From assembly GCF_003947415.1 (NCBI RefSeq), contig NZ_QHKL01000004.1, forward strand, positions 682,001 through 746,000: a stretch of DNA of 64,000 nucleotides, in the 5' to 3' direction. The DNA is from Amycolatopsis sp. WAC 01376. GTDB taxonomy: Bacteria; Actinomycetota; Actinomycetes; Mycobacteriales; Pseudonocardiaceae. Position numbers and translations under genes: made by a program. The notes beneath the pieces were generated by a model, which worked only from the letters and a program-made list of their open reading frames with translations, was not told the DNA's origin and searched no databases. Below are positions 1 to 7,777 of this stretch, one piece after another (the first letter of the stretch is position 1; each line of letters starts with the position of its first letter).

Positions 1-228
1 GTCGCGGTGGTCGGAGTCCCGGACCCCGACCTCGGCCAGAAGATCATCGCCTTCGTGATCAGTCCCGATCGTGACGGCCAAGTCCTCATCGATCACGTCG
101 CCCACCGCCTGTCCCGGCATAAACGGCCACGCGAGGTCGTGTTCCTCGACGAACTACCGCGCAACCAGATGGGCAAAGTGCTCAAACAGCGGCTGAGCCG
201 GCCAGTATCGCGACGCCGTAGGCAATGA
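1..228 (+). CDS. Acyl-CoA synthetase / AMP-binding enzyme, C-terminal end (partial)
   Basis: The reading frame is open from base 1, so only the C-terminal 75 residues of this gene lie in the window. The segment VGVPDPDLGQKIIAFV followed by SRHKRPREVVFLDELPRNQMGKVLK is the C-terminal lid of the ANL adenylating superfamily. It includes the A10-type motif in which the Lys of NQMGKV sits in the active site. Family members activate a carboxylic acid as acyl-AMP and pass it to CoA. The substrate cannot be told from this fragment. A basic tail (PVSRRRRQ) precedes the stop. Confidence 0.85.
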   Translation, partial: VAVVGVPDPDLGQKIIAFVISPDRDGQVLIDHVAHRLSRHKRPREVVFLDELPRNQMGKVLKQRLSRPVSRRRRQ

Positions 229-334
229 GCAACCGGGCCGGCTGACCGGACTTCCGGGTGATCTGACGGACGTCTTCGCAAATGCTGTGGTGTATGTGCA
301 GCGGTCCGGTCCGTGCGAACCCGGTGAGCCGGCC

Positions 335-1213
335 TCAGCCGCCGCGGTGTGTCGCCGCCGCTTCCCGCGCGATGTCGGCGTAGCGGGGAAAGATGGTTGG
401 CATGGCCTCGCCGTGGTCCCGTTCGTACAGCGCCGCCCAGCATCGGGCGACGAGCTCGCGGGCCTGGGCCCCGGGCCAGGGCCGGGGCAGGAATTGAGGT
501 GGCAGCAGCGGGTCGGGTTCCATAGCGCGGGTGAGTTCGGCCGCCAGTTCGACGGCCGTCGTGACGAGCTCGGCAGAGGAGAGCTCGACGGGACCGGTGA
601 GTCGTTCGAGGCGGGACTCGGCTATGCGGCCGAGGCGGTGATACCGATCCGCGATTTCTCGCTGAGGCCAAAGACGACGGGCGAGTTCGACCGGGTCTCG
701 GGTATCGCCCTTGCGCAGATCCGTTGTGCTCAGAAGGGAAAGCGTGTCCAGGACGCCGAGCCTGCCCGCTGCCTCTTCGACGTAGGGCTCCCAGGCATTG
801 GCGCTGACGTACAGTCCATTTTGGAGGGAAGCGCCGCCGAGGTGTACAAGAGTGTCGCGCAGGGCGTCCCGGGCCTTGCGCGCGGATTCGGGCACCGCGA
901 AGGCGGCCAAATGCCAGACTCCGTCCCAGGGCTCGAGCCCGGCGTCCTGACGGAACGCGTGGCGCAGAAACTCCGCGGTGGGACCGAACGCGTCCGTGGT
1001 GTCCGCGGTGGCGTGCAGCAGCGCCTTGCGGCCGCGGCCCTGGTGCGTGAAAGCGCCCTCGGCCACGAGACGTTTGATGCACAGCCGTACCTGCTGGTCG
1101 CTCATACCGAGGGTCGCGGCGACGGTGTACAGCTCGTCCGCGTCGACCGTGCCGTCCTCCCGGACGAGCGCGTGCACGAGCATGCGAGTGGGAACCTCGA
1201 CGTGATCGGTCAC
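335..1213 (-). CDS. PaaX family transcriptional regulator
   Basis: 292 residues. The N-terminal third is a winged helix (TRMLVHALVREDGTVDADEL, then a recognition region QVRLCIKRLVAEGAF). The centre and C-terminus have the layout of PaaX repressors (WHLAAFAVPESARKARDALRD; PRPWPGAQARELVARCW). PaaX proteins repress phenylacetate or other aromatic catabolism and respond to a CoA thioester. Here no paa genes are visible, only an acyl-CoA ligase tail beyond its 3' end. The GTG start overlaps the stop of the upstream GNAT gene by 4 bases (GTGA), so the pair is translationally coupled. Regulation of the ligase by an acyl-CoA is an inference. Confidence 0.85.
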   Translation of the reverse strand: MTDHVEVPTRMLVHALVREDGTVDADELYTVAATLGMSDQQVRLCIKRLVAEGAFTHQGRGRKALLHATADTTDAFGPTAEFLRHAFRQDAGLEPWDGVWHLAAFAVPESARKARDALRDTLVHLGGASLQNGLYVSANAWEPYVEEAAGRLGVLDTLSLLSTTDLRKGDTRDPVELARRLWPQREIADRYHRLGRIAESRLERLTGPVELSSAELVTTAVELAAELTRAMEPDPLLPPQFLPRPWPGAQARELVARCWAALYERDHGEAMPTIFPRYADIAREAAATHRGG

Positions 1214-1845
1214 TGTGCCGGTGATCCTTTCGGCGCGACGCTGCGGCGCATGGTCGTCACCGCACCGAATCCCAGCAGCCTACGCAGATAGGGCGTGCGG
1301 GTGGTTCTTACCGTCGCGAAGCCGAGCCGTTCATACAGGGCCTTGGCACGCGAGTTGGTGTCGATCACGTCCAGCCTGATCTCCCGGCAGCCCCGCTCGG
1401 CCGCGATGGCAGCCAATTCCTCGACGAGCAGACTGCCGATACCGTGGCCGCGAAAGCCTGGATCCACGGCGATGCCGGCCACCACGAGCCGCCCTCGTTT
1501 CGGGCGGTTTTCGAACAGGGCGAGTAGCGCAAGCCGGTACAGCCCGCGTATCCGCCCATAGGTGCGCAGCACGGCGATGGCCGCCCCCTTGGCGGGTTCC
1601 TGGCCGCCGAGCTGATACTCCGCGAAAGCGACCAGCTCTCCTCCGGCGAACGCGCACACCGCGCGATCGGTGTCAAGGCGGGCGGCGAGGAAGGGCACCG
1701 CCTTGTCCGGCGGGTTCAGCGCCGGGCCGAGTTTGCGGCCGAAGGCGCCCCAGCACAGCTCGGCCGCCCGCCGCTCGGCTCCGGCGGGAACGCTCCGCCG
1801 CAGCGTCACCGGCCCGCTGCCGGTGTCCGTCTCCTCCGCCGCCAT
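1210..1845 (-). CDS. GNAT family N-acetyltransferase
   Basis: 211 residues. The acetyl-CoA binding signature of GNAT enzymes is clear: GIAVDPGFRGHGIGSLLVEE (R/Q-x-x-G-x-G/A), followed by the C-terminal strand-helix CREIRLDVIDTNSRAKALYE and RLGF. The N-terminal half carries AVCAFAGGELVAFAEYQLGG, the usual acceptor-side strands. The acceptor cannot be named. The start is the ATG preceded by an AAGGGG-like ribosome site. It is the first gene of a two-gene operon with the PaaX-type regulator, and divergent from the disrupted hydrolase gene. Confidence 0.85.
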   Translation of the reverse strand: MAAEETDTGSGPVTLRRSVPAGAERRAAELCWGAFGRKLGPALNPPDKAVPFLAARLDTDRAVCAFAGGELVAFAEYQLGGQEPAKGAAIAVLRTYGRIRGLYRLALLALFENRPKRGRLVVAGIAVDPGFRGHGIGSLLVEELAAIAAERGCREIRLDVIDTNSRAKALYERLGFATVRTTRTPYLRRLLGFGAVTTMRRSVAPKGSPAQ

Positions 1846-1874
1846 GCCATGGCCCCTTTCTCACCGCACCCGCA

Positions 1875-1941
1875 AAACTATCACTCGACCGCCGGTCGTA
1901 CATGTAGCGATAGTTTCATGCTACAGTGCGCTAGCTATCGC
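1875..1941. promoter_or_regulatory. Inverted repeats in the divergent GNAT / hydrolase intergenic region
   Basis: The 137-base gap between divergent genes holds AAACTATC (1875-1882) paired with GATAGTTT (1909-1916), and GCGATAG (1907-1913) paired with CTATCGC (1935-1941). Three CTATC half sites in 67 bases look like an operator. The linked PaaX-type protein is the obvious candidate binder, but that is inference. Confidence 0.4.
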
Positions 1942-1982
1942 ATACACATCGGTCGTTTCAATTTCGATAGATTGGTGAACGG

Positions 1983-3006
1983 GTGCGCAGGCGCAAGTGG
2001 CTCTGGGTGTCGTTGGTGTCGGTGATGCTGCTGATGGTCGGCGCCGGTGGCTGGATCATCTACCAGAACGATTACGACCTCGCCGAGGAGCGGGTGACGA
2101 TCACCGGCGGAGCGCAACCACTGAATGGGGTCCTCGCCCGACCGACCGAAGGAAAGGGCCCGCACGGTCTGGTCGTGTTCGTCCACGGGGACGGGCCGAC
2201 CAACGCCACCCACGACACCTTCTACCGGCCGATCTGGGAGGCGATGGCCAAGGCCGGCTACGCGACCCTGTCGTGGGACAAGCCCGGCATCGACAGTGCG
2301 CCCGGCAACTGGCTGAACCAGAGCATGCAGGACCGCGCCGACGAGACCCTCACCGCGATCGCCTGGGCCAAGACCCAGCCTGGCATCGACCCCCAGCGGA
2401 TCGGCCTGTGGGGCGCCAGCCAGGCGGGCTGGGTCATGCCCAAAGCCGCCCGGCAGTCGCCCGACGTCCGCTTCATCATCGCCGTGGGTCCCGCGATCAA
2501 CTGGCTCCGGCAAGGGCGCTACGACCTGCTCGCCGGAATGCGAGACCGCAACGCACCAGCCGAAGAGGTCGCCGCCGCGGTGGCCAAAGAGCGACGCGAA
2601 CCTGCGTGCCCTGCAGGACAGCGAGACCTTCGAGCAGTACCAGGCTGCGGGCGGCGACGTCACCGGCCTGTCCCCGGACCGCTGGGCCTTCAACCGCCGC
2701 AACCACACCTCCGACGCGTCCGAAGACCTGGCCGCCGTCCGAGTACCGGTGCTGCTGATCCTCGGCGGGCGCGACATCCACGTCGACAGCGACGACACCG
2801 AGGCCGGGTACCGGAAACTCGTTACCGGGCCGGGCCAGCTCAAGGTCAAGTGCTACGCGGACGCCACCCACAACATCGTCCCCAAGGACATCGAGGACTC
2901 GGAACTCAAGAGCACATTCCTCGCGATCGCCGCGCCGCGCTCACTGTTCACCGCGGGCTACCTCGACGATCAGCAAAAGTTCCTGACATCGATCGGCAAG
3001 CCCTGA
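1983..3006 (+). pseudogene. Membrane-anchored alpha/beta hydrolase (BAAT C-terminal type), broken by a frameshift
   Basis: The GTG start gives an N-terminal membrane anchor (WLWVSLVSVMLLMVGAGGW) and then a hydrolase fold with oxyanion strand LVVFVHGDGP and nucleophile elbow GLWGASQAGW. At about base 2592 the frame shifts by one: frame 0 reads into Arg-rich noise, while frame 1 continues cleanly from SDANLRALQDSETFEQY to the stop at 3006. The shifted part holds the other triad members, Asp in LILGGRDIHV and His in CYADATHNIV. Skipping C2592 restores a continuous protein of about 340 residues. Either a recent one-base insertion (or two-base loss) killed the gene, or the base is a sequencing error. 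Confidence 0.8.
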
Positions 3007-3009
3007 CAA

Positions 3010-3279
3010 CGCGATGAATCCACCGAAGAAGTCAACACACCGAGGCCCGGTCGAAGAAATCCGCGTCCAGCGCCGCGTGCCGATTCGGGTCCGCGGTCTC
3101 CTCCGAGCAGGATCTGCGCGTGGCGCTCGAGCGCTCGGCTCGTTGTCGATGTAGACCACCCGGGCGCCACCTCGTCGGCGGCATAGTTGTGCGTCCCACC
3201 GAGCAATGTAGTCATGCACCCGCCCCATGGAGACCTTGTCCACCGACGCACTCAGCCGTGCGGGCTCGTCCATGCTCAT
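3010..3279 (-). pseudogene. Decayed SAM-dependent methyltransferase (Methyltransf_19 / DUF574 type)
   Basis: Minus-strand pieces in different frames match one family in the right order: SMGRVHDYI, then LLGGTHNYAADE in the next frame, then VVYIDNEP back in the first, then a degenerate ERHAQILLGGDRG segment. Members of this actinobacterial family normally read ARVxDYxLGGxxNYxxDR and, about 60 residues on, VVYVDNDP. Here those motifs are almost adjacent, so an internal deletion and at least two frameshifts have occurred. No intact reading frame remains. Confidence 0.7.
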
Positions 3280-3387
3280 CGTTCTCCCCGAGAACGGCCC
3301 GATGTCCGGATCGTTCCCTGTACCTGCCTGCCCGGAACGGGGACGGCATCGCCGAGTACGCGGATCAGATCGTGGTGACCACTTCCT

Positions 3388-4266
3388 TCAGGGACGGTCG
3401 TTGACCCAGGCCTTGACCTTGCCCGTCGACCGGTACCGGATGACGAGGTGGCTGTAGTTGACGTAGTTCGGATCGGTCTTCGCGAGGTCCCATGGGCCTG
3501 GCCGGTCCGAGACGACGCTTCCGCCGGCGTGGACCGTTCTCCCGTTGGAGCCGGCTCCGGCTGGGGTGTCGTCGACGAGACTGATGCCGTCGAGGGTGAC
3601 AGTCCGGCCGAAGGCGGTGGAGATCCTCAGGTAGCGGTGCCCGTTGACGGGGACGTGCAGTTCCCCCCACTCGTCCCCCGTGGCCTCACCGACGTCGCTG
3701 CTCATGTCTTCGTCCTCTCCGTTCGTGGGGATAGGTAAAGGGTTGGCCGCGTGATGGCGCATCCAGGCGCTGTCGATCCCGACGGGGTCGGGTTTCCTGC
3801 CGACGGGCACGCAGACGTCCTTGTGCCCGGCGTAGCGGTCGGTGCCTCGGGACATGTAGCGCAAGACCGCACCGGTCAGCCTCGGGTAGCAGTCCAGCTG
3901 CGCCGGTGTCCAGCCGCCCGTTCCGGCGCTTTCCGCTTCGATACCGAGGAATTCGTCGTTGAGGTCGATGAACCCGGCCCAGCGGGAAGCGCCGGCGTGG
4001 TAAGCACATCCGGCCGCGATCACGTAGATCGTGCCGCTGCGGCCGAGACCGTAGTTGGCGAGCGGGCCGGCAAGGTCGGAACGGCCGTTGGTGACGATGC
4101 CGAGGCTCGGGTAGTCGCCGGGCGCGGCCGCCGAAGTAGCGGTGTGGTGGCCCACGACGCCTTCGACGCGACGCATGCCGCCGTGGCCGCGGTCGCGCCA
4201 GCCCGCGATCTCGACGACGGGGTAGCCGGTGCTGCGTGCCGCATCAGCGAGCCAGGGAACGTACAT
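3388..4266 (-). CDS. Phage-type N-acetylmuramoyl-L-alanine amidase (peptidoglycan recognition fold)
   Basis: 292 residues. Residues 1-180 are an Amidase_2 domain. GVVGHHTATS supplies the first zinc His, YGLGRSGTIYVIAAGCAYHAG is the core, and RYAGHKDVC supplies the late His and the catalytic Lys region. The rest (about 200-292) is a beta-rich domain, LRISTAFGRTVTLDGISLVD, probably for wall binding or substrate docking. There is no signal peptide, as in actinophage endolysins, which leave through a holin. It would cut the amide between muramic acid and the stem peptide. The start follows GGAGG, which lies inside the end of the upstream gene only 3 bases away. No holin or tail genes are nearby, so this is an orphan lysis gene. 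Confidence 0.85.
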   Translation of the reverse strand: MYVPWLADAARSTGYPVVEIAGWRDRGHGGMRRVEGVVGHHTATSAAAPGDYPSLGIVTNGRSDLAGPLANYGLGRSGTIYVIAAGCAYHAGASRWAGFIDLNDEFLGIEAESAGTGGWTPAQLDCYPRLTGAVLRYMSRGTDRYAGHKDVCVPVGRKPDPVGIDSAWMRHHAANPLPIPTNGEDEDMSSDVGEATGDEWGELHVPVNGHRYLRISTAFGRTVTLDGISLVDDTPAGAGSNGRTVHAGGSVVSDRPGPWDLAKTDPNYVNYSHLVIRYRSTGKVKAWVNDRP

Positions 4267-4269
4267 CCG

Positions 4270-4560
4270 TCAGTCCTCCAGCTCGTCGTAAGCGCCGGCG
4301 ACCGCTTCGGTGTCCGGCGCGTCCGGAGCGGCGATCCGTCTGGCGAGCGCCGCCCGGGCTTCGGCCACCGTCTTCGGCGGCAGCCTGCCGGAATCCCACC
4401 CCTCGGCGTCCCACTCCTGCGGCGTCCGGATCGGAGGCGCGTCCGGGTCGCCGGGAAGGTGGAAGACCGCGCCCTCGAGGAGCTCGGCCGCGCGATCCCA
4501 GTCGGATTCCTGCGCGTCGGTGTACGCGAGCCGCTGCAGATCGTCTCGTGGCGATTTCAT
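4270..4560 (-). CDS. Small acidic protein of unknown function, coupled to the amidase
   Basis: 96 residues, Asp/Glu-rich, with no signal peptide or membrane segment. I do not recognise the family. The middle (PPIRTPQEWDAEGWDSGRLP) and the helical end (TVAEARAALARRIAAP) look like a compact soluble protein. A strong ribosome site (GGAGAAGG, 9 bases upstream) supports the ATG. It sits 3 bases before the amidase start, so the two are cotranscribed. It could be a phage-derived partner or regulator of the endolysin. Confidence 0.65.
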   Translation of the reverse strand: MKSPRDDLQRLAYTDAQESDWDRAAELLEGAVFHLPGDPDAPPIRTPQEWDAEGWDSGRLPPKTVAEARAALARRIAAPDAPDTEAVAGAYDELED

Positions 4561-4578
4561 CCGCGGTTCCTTCTCCTG

Positions 4579-4662
4579 TCAGAGGGTCGGGAGAAGGCGG
4601 ATGGTCGGCACCGGTGGCGGACAGCTCGCGACGACGTCCTCGTCCGACGACACAACGCTCAT
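4579..4662 (-). CDS. Possible 27-residue peptide heading the amidase operon
   Basis: The ATG at 4662 is preceded by GGGGGGAA at good spacing and encodes a 27-residue peptide with an acidic start (SSDEDVV), a single Cys and a proline-rich centre (CPPPVPTIRLLP). It ends 18 bases before the next start. Support comes only from the ribosome site and operon position. It could be a leader peptide or a tiny phage gene. Confidence 0.35.
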   Translation of the reverse strand: MSVVSSDEDVVASCPPPVPTIRLLPTL

Positions 4663-5162
4663 CCTGTTCCCCCCGGTCGATGCGGCTCGAGCTTCTCGAT
4701 CTCGGCTCGAGGCGTTCGCCTTCCTCCCGAGGAACGGTCCCCTTCGCGAGTTTTCATTCAGCCATTCACGCAGGACCGTTTCGCCGGAGGCGGTTTGCCG
4801 CACCGGGTGTCAGCTCTTCGGCTTTTCCCTTGACCGGTGCTTGACTTTCTCATTATCCAGAGGCGCGAGGCCGGTCGCAACGCCTCCTGACCAGCTCCCC
4901 CACGGCACAAGTCACGTTCTTTTCAGCACACTCATTCTCAAAGCGTACGGCCACAGGAGAAGGGTTTCTTCGAAATCCAGTGTTCTCCGGGTGGCTTTCT
5001 CGGAAAACGGATCCGGGCGGCTCCACAGACCATTGGAAACAACACCGTCGCCGCGATACCGAGTTAATCGTGAACGCAGCCTGAGTAGAACAGACACAGG
5101 CATGACAACCCAGATGGTGACGGTCGCGCGACAAGTCCGCTGCGATTGATCGTCGCCGTCGG
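4663..5162. other. Intergenic stretch with no convincing gene
   Basis: 500 bases between the amidase operon and the DUF3159 gene. The sequence is visibly less GC-rich than its surroundings around 4840-5110. Reading frames here lack family resemblance and ribosome sites. It presumably holds the minus-strand promoter of the amidase operon, which I could not assign. Confidence 0.4.
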
Positions 5163-5783
5163 CTACCGGGAGATCTGTGGCTCCTTGCGGAGGATTCGCC
5201 AGCACAGGTAGACGCATACGCCGGCTGCGGGCGCACCGCCGAGCAGCGTGGCGGCAATTCCGAGCGGGATCACCGCTCCGGCCGAGTACAGCGGCACCAG
5301 TACTGCCGTGGCGATGGCGAACTTCGCCAGGAACACCGTCGTGCACCAGTAATAGCGCCGCCGCTGCCGGCGATCGCGTCGCCAGGCGAAGCGGTCACCG
5401 CGCACTGTGCCCATCACCAATCCGATCACCGGCCATCGCACGAGCATGGATGCCAGGAACAGCACGCCACTGCCCGCTTGCAAGAGGACGACGGTGAGGT
5501 AGAAGTCGACCGGCTGTCCAGTACTCCCGGCCAGCAGCGCGGACACTCCGACCACGATCAACCCGATCGCCGGCTGCCAGACCTTGCCGCCGGTGCACAG
5601 CCGCACCACGGCCAACACGAGCACGCCGCCGACCGCGACCAGCGCGGCCACCGGCACCCGCCCGGTCAGCAGATATGTGACAAGGAACAGCACTCGCGAC
5701 ACGACGCCTTCGATGACCGTGCGCCAGCCACCGACCGCGCCGAACAACGACAGGGATTTCTGCGTGAGCAGGCTGAGGCTCAT
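5163..5783 (-). CDS. DUF3159-like integral membrane protein
   Basis: 206 residues from the ATG at 5783 (MSLSLLTQKSLSLFGAVGGW). About six hydrophobic spans are visible, for example VLFLVTYLLTGRVPVAALVAV, AIGLIVVGVSALLAG, FYLTVVLLQAGSGVLFLASML and VIPLGIAATLLGGAPAAGV, with a basic loop RRDRRQRRRYYW before the fifth. Size and layout fit the actinobacterial DUF3159 family, whose function is unknown. A longer in-frame start exists at 5915, but its extra residues are Arg/Gly-rich noise. It is divergent from a TetR-type regulator with an operator-like repeat between them, so it is probably that regulator's target. Confidence 0.7.
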   Translation of the reverse strand: MSLSLLTQKSLSLFGAVGGWRTVIEGVVSRVLFLVTYLLTGRVPVAALVAVGGVLVLAVVRLCTGGKVWQPAIGLIVVGVSALLAGSTGQPVDFYLTVVLLQAGSGVLFLASMLVRWPVIGLVMGTVRGDRFAWRRDRRQRRRYYWCTTVFLAKFAIATAVLVPLYSAGAVIPLGIAATLLGGAPAAGVCVYLCWRILRKEPQISR

Positions 5784-5896
5784 GTGCTCGCCTTTACCTC
5801 GACGAGCCTGGAACTGTTGCGGCACATCGCCAGGCTGCCCTGCTGACGCCCCGACGCGCCCTCTCCGCCCCCGGCGTCGACCTCGATCAGCTTCAT
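5780..5896 (-). CDS. Possible 38-residue leader ORF coupled to the membrane protein gene
   Basis: The ATG at 5896 (after GGGGTGGGAA) opens a 38-residue frame, MKLIEVDAGGGEGASG onwards, with one Cys and an acidic start. Its stop overlaps the ATG of the membrane protein as ATGA, the same coupling used by real gene pairs in this window. It may be a translated leader or a small partner protein. No family is recognised. Confidence 0.35.
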   Translation of the reverse strand: MKLIEVDAGGGEGASGRQQGSLAMCRNSSRLVEVKAST

Positions 5897-5927
5897 TTCC
5901 CACCCCATTCTTCACCGCCTGATGAAG

Positions 5928-5982
5928 AACACTCTAGGGCGGGTCGCCACAAAACTCCACCAGCCGATGAAGAAAGAGTGTT
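5928..5982. promoter_or_regulatory. Putative TetR operator
   Basis: AACACTCT (5928-5935) and AGAGTGTT (5975-5982) form a perfect inverted pair, and each is preceded by the same GATGAAGAA (5921-5929 and 5966-5974). The pair lies 15 bases upstream of the TetR start and between divergent genes. This is the usual place for an autoregulatory operator that also controls the neighbour. Confidence 0.55.
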
Positions 5983-5996
5983 AGACTGCGGCGGTC

Positions 5997-6605
5997 ATGA
6001 CAGAACACGACAATCCCCGTCGTCCCGGTCGCTGGCGGTCCGGCGCGGAGAGCAAGCAACGAGTCCTGCAGGTCGCCCGCGAACTGTTCGACCAGAACGG
6101 TTACAGCGGCACGACCGTGCGCACGATCGCCGCCGCGGCGGGAGTCGACCCGGCGATGGTGTTCTACTTCTTCGGCACCAAACAGGGCCTGTTCAGCGCC
6201 GTGATCGACATGTCCGGAAGCGTCCCGCCCGCCATCGAATCGATCTTCGACGGCGGCCTCGACATTATCGGCGAGCGCATCGTCCGGACGCTCCTGGAGA
6301 ACCTCGACAAGTCCGACCGCACGCCGCTGGTCATGCTGACCAGGTCGGCGCCCACCGACCCGAGGTCCGAAGCACTGCTGCGCGAATTCATCGACCGGGA
6401 GATCACCGGCAGGCTCGCGGCGCTGCTCGACACGCCGGATGCCGCGCTGCGGGCGAGCATGGTCGACGTCCAGATCTTGGGGCTCGCGGTAGCCCGGTAC
6501 ATCGTCCGCATCGAGCCGATCGCCTCGTCATCCATCGACGACCTGGTCGCCATGTTCGGCCCGCTCGTCCAGCATTGCCTGACCGGACAAATAACACCAT
6601 CGTGA
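5997..6605 (+). CDS. TetR/AcrR family transcriptional regulator
   Basis: 202 residues. The N-terminal DNA-binding domain is typical: KQRVLQVARELFDQNGYSGT, TVRTIAAAAGVDPAMVFYFF and GTKQGLFSAVI cover helices 1-4, with the Tyr-Phe-Phe variant of the usual YYHF. The C-terminal ligand domain (TRSAPTDPRSEALLREFIDR; VDVQILGLAVARYIVRIEPI) resembles the TetR_C_17 group. It probably represses the divergent membrane protein gene and itself through the inverted repeat just upstream. The ligand is unknown. Confidence 0.85.
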   Translation: MTEHDNPRRPGRWRSGAESKQRVLQVARELFDQNGYSGTTVRTIAAAAGVDPAMVFYFFGTKQGLFSAVIDMSGSVPPAIESIFDGGLDIIGERIVRTLLENLDKSDRTPLVMLTRSAPTDPRSEALLREFIDREITGRLAALLDTPDAALRASMVDVQILGLAVARYIVRIEPIASSSIDDLVAMFGPLVQHCLTGQITPS

Positions 6606-7043
6606 GAATCGGCACGATCCCGGCCCCACCGTCCAGTGAAGATCACCTGACGATGGGTGACCGCACACGCCCGCGCCGGAGCCTCAACCCCGTCCGGAAA
6701 AGCCGCGTCCACTCGCATTTTGTCACCCAAACAGGTGTTCCTCGCCGACTCACCATTCGTGGCAAGTGGGTCACCGATTCGTGTCACGCGCCCGCCCACT
6801 TGCCGTAGCGAGCGTCGGGTGCGCACGTTGGCTCCTTTCGGTCCCGCTACCGACAGTGTCACCGCTCGCGGAATCGACCCCAGCGCAAAACACGAAAGAC
6901 TTACATGTTTATCGTAGGAAGATTGACGACCCTCCGCGGGCTCGGGAAATCGTTTTTTGACAAGGTGCCAATGTGGTGAAAATCTTCGATCGCTCCTCGC
7001 GAGAGCACAACCGAAACACGAAATCCGAACAAGGAGCCCCTCA
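6606..7043. other. Intergenic region upstream of the His-rich small ORF
   Basis: No convincing protein gene. GGCAAGTGGG (6761-6770) and CCCACTTGCC (6795-6804) are a perfect 10-base inverted pair that could end the TetR transcript. TTGACA at 6957-6962 resembles a -35 element facing the small ORF, but the matching -10 (around GAAAAT, 6979-6984) is poor. Confidence 0.4.
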
Positions 7044-7136
7044 ATGCAGATGTTCACCCAGCACGTGCACCACGGCCACGACCTGATCACGGGTCTGCTC
7101 GCGCACCTGGCTCACGTGCTCGGATGGCTGGTCTGA
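7044..7136 (+). CDS. Histidine-rich 30-residue small ORF
   Basis: The ATG follows AAGGAG (7031-7036) at ideal spacing. It encodes 30 residues, six of them His, starting MQMFTQHVHHGHD and ending in an amphipathic LLAHLAHVLGWLV. A strong terminator hairpin lies 65 bases after the stop, so ribosome site, ORF and terminator make a self-contained unit. Clustered His suggests metal binding; the Leu/Val/Trp tail suggests membrane contact. No known family is recognised. Confidence 0.5.
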   Translation: MQMFTQHVHHGHDLITGLLAHLAHVLGWLV

Positions 7137-7200
7137 CGCTCTAGGCACAGGGTTTGCCGGGGCCGGTCTGTTGGCGCGGGTCGGCCCCTCCGTGTTCGTG

Positions 7201-7237
7201 ATCCGGTAAAGGGACATATCGTTTCCCTTTACCGGAT
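7201..7237. terminator. Perfect 14-bp hairpin terminator
   Basis: ATCCGGTAAAGGGA (7201-7214) pairs with TCCCTTTACCGGAT (7224-7237) across a 9-base loop. It is symmetrical and can serve both strands. It closes the small His-rich ORF unit. Confidence 0.7.
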
Positions 7238-7505
7238 TTCGGCATTCAGATTCAGCCGTCGGAAACGGCAACGGCCACATCACCAAGGGCCGATCAGCGC
7301 CATCTCGAATCCGACTTCCGGCCGGAATTCCGGGCGGACGGTTCGACCAGACGCAACCGCCACCCAGCGCAAGCTCAGCGCGACCCGGCTCCTCATCTTG
7401 CACCCGGACAGCCACGCCTACGCTAAAGACCACCTCGACGCCGGCGGCCGGATCGACCAGGGCGCGGCCGCGACTGCTATGACGGGTCCGTAGCCCATGT
7501 GCTCT

Positions 7506-7757
7506 CTAAGCGCACGGTGGCTGGTAGGTGCTCCCTGGAAAATACTGGGTCCATTTTTCCACGGTTTTGTGGGAGAGGCCGTATTCGCAGGCTGTGTGAG
7601 CCGCGCTTTCTGTGTCCAGGTTCCAGCGCCACACCGTCGGCTTCTCGCCGAGGCTGATGCCGATCAGGACTCGTCCGTTCGGCTCGAAGGCCAGCGCGCG
7701 GAGGTCACCTTCTCGGCCGGAAAGGCCCACCGCAACCGCCCGCCAGCGGCGATTCAC
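7506..7757 (-). pseudogene. C-terminal fragment of a WD40-repeat protein
   Basis: The minus strand encodes one last WD40 blade (DLRALAFEPNGRVLIGIS; PTVWRWNLDTESAAHTAC) followed by the tail KTVEKWTQYFPGSTYQPPCA and a stop. This is the usual end of large actinobacterial STAND/WD40 proteins (W-x-x-Y-x-P-G-x-x-Y-x-P-P-C). Nothing upstream continues the repeat, because the DUF5684 gene begins within 21 bases. About 80 residues of a protein normally over 1000 long remain. Confidence 0.7.
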
Positions 7758-7777
7758 TCGATCGTGCTTCTATGGCG

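Noticed and set aside
6957..6984. Sigma-70-like promoter for the His-rich ORF
   Set aside because: TTGACA is present but the -10 region at the right distance (GAAAAT) is poor, so it is mentioned only in the gap entry.
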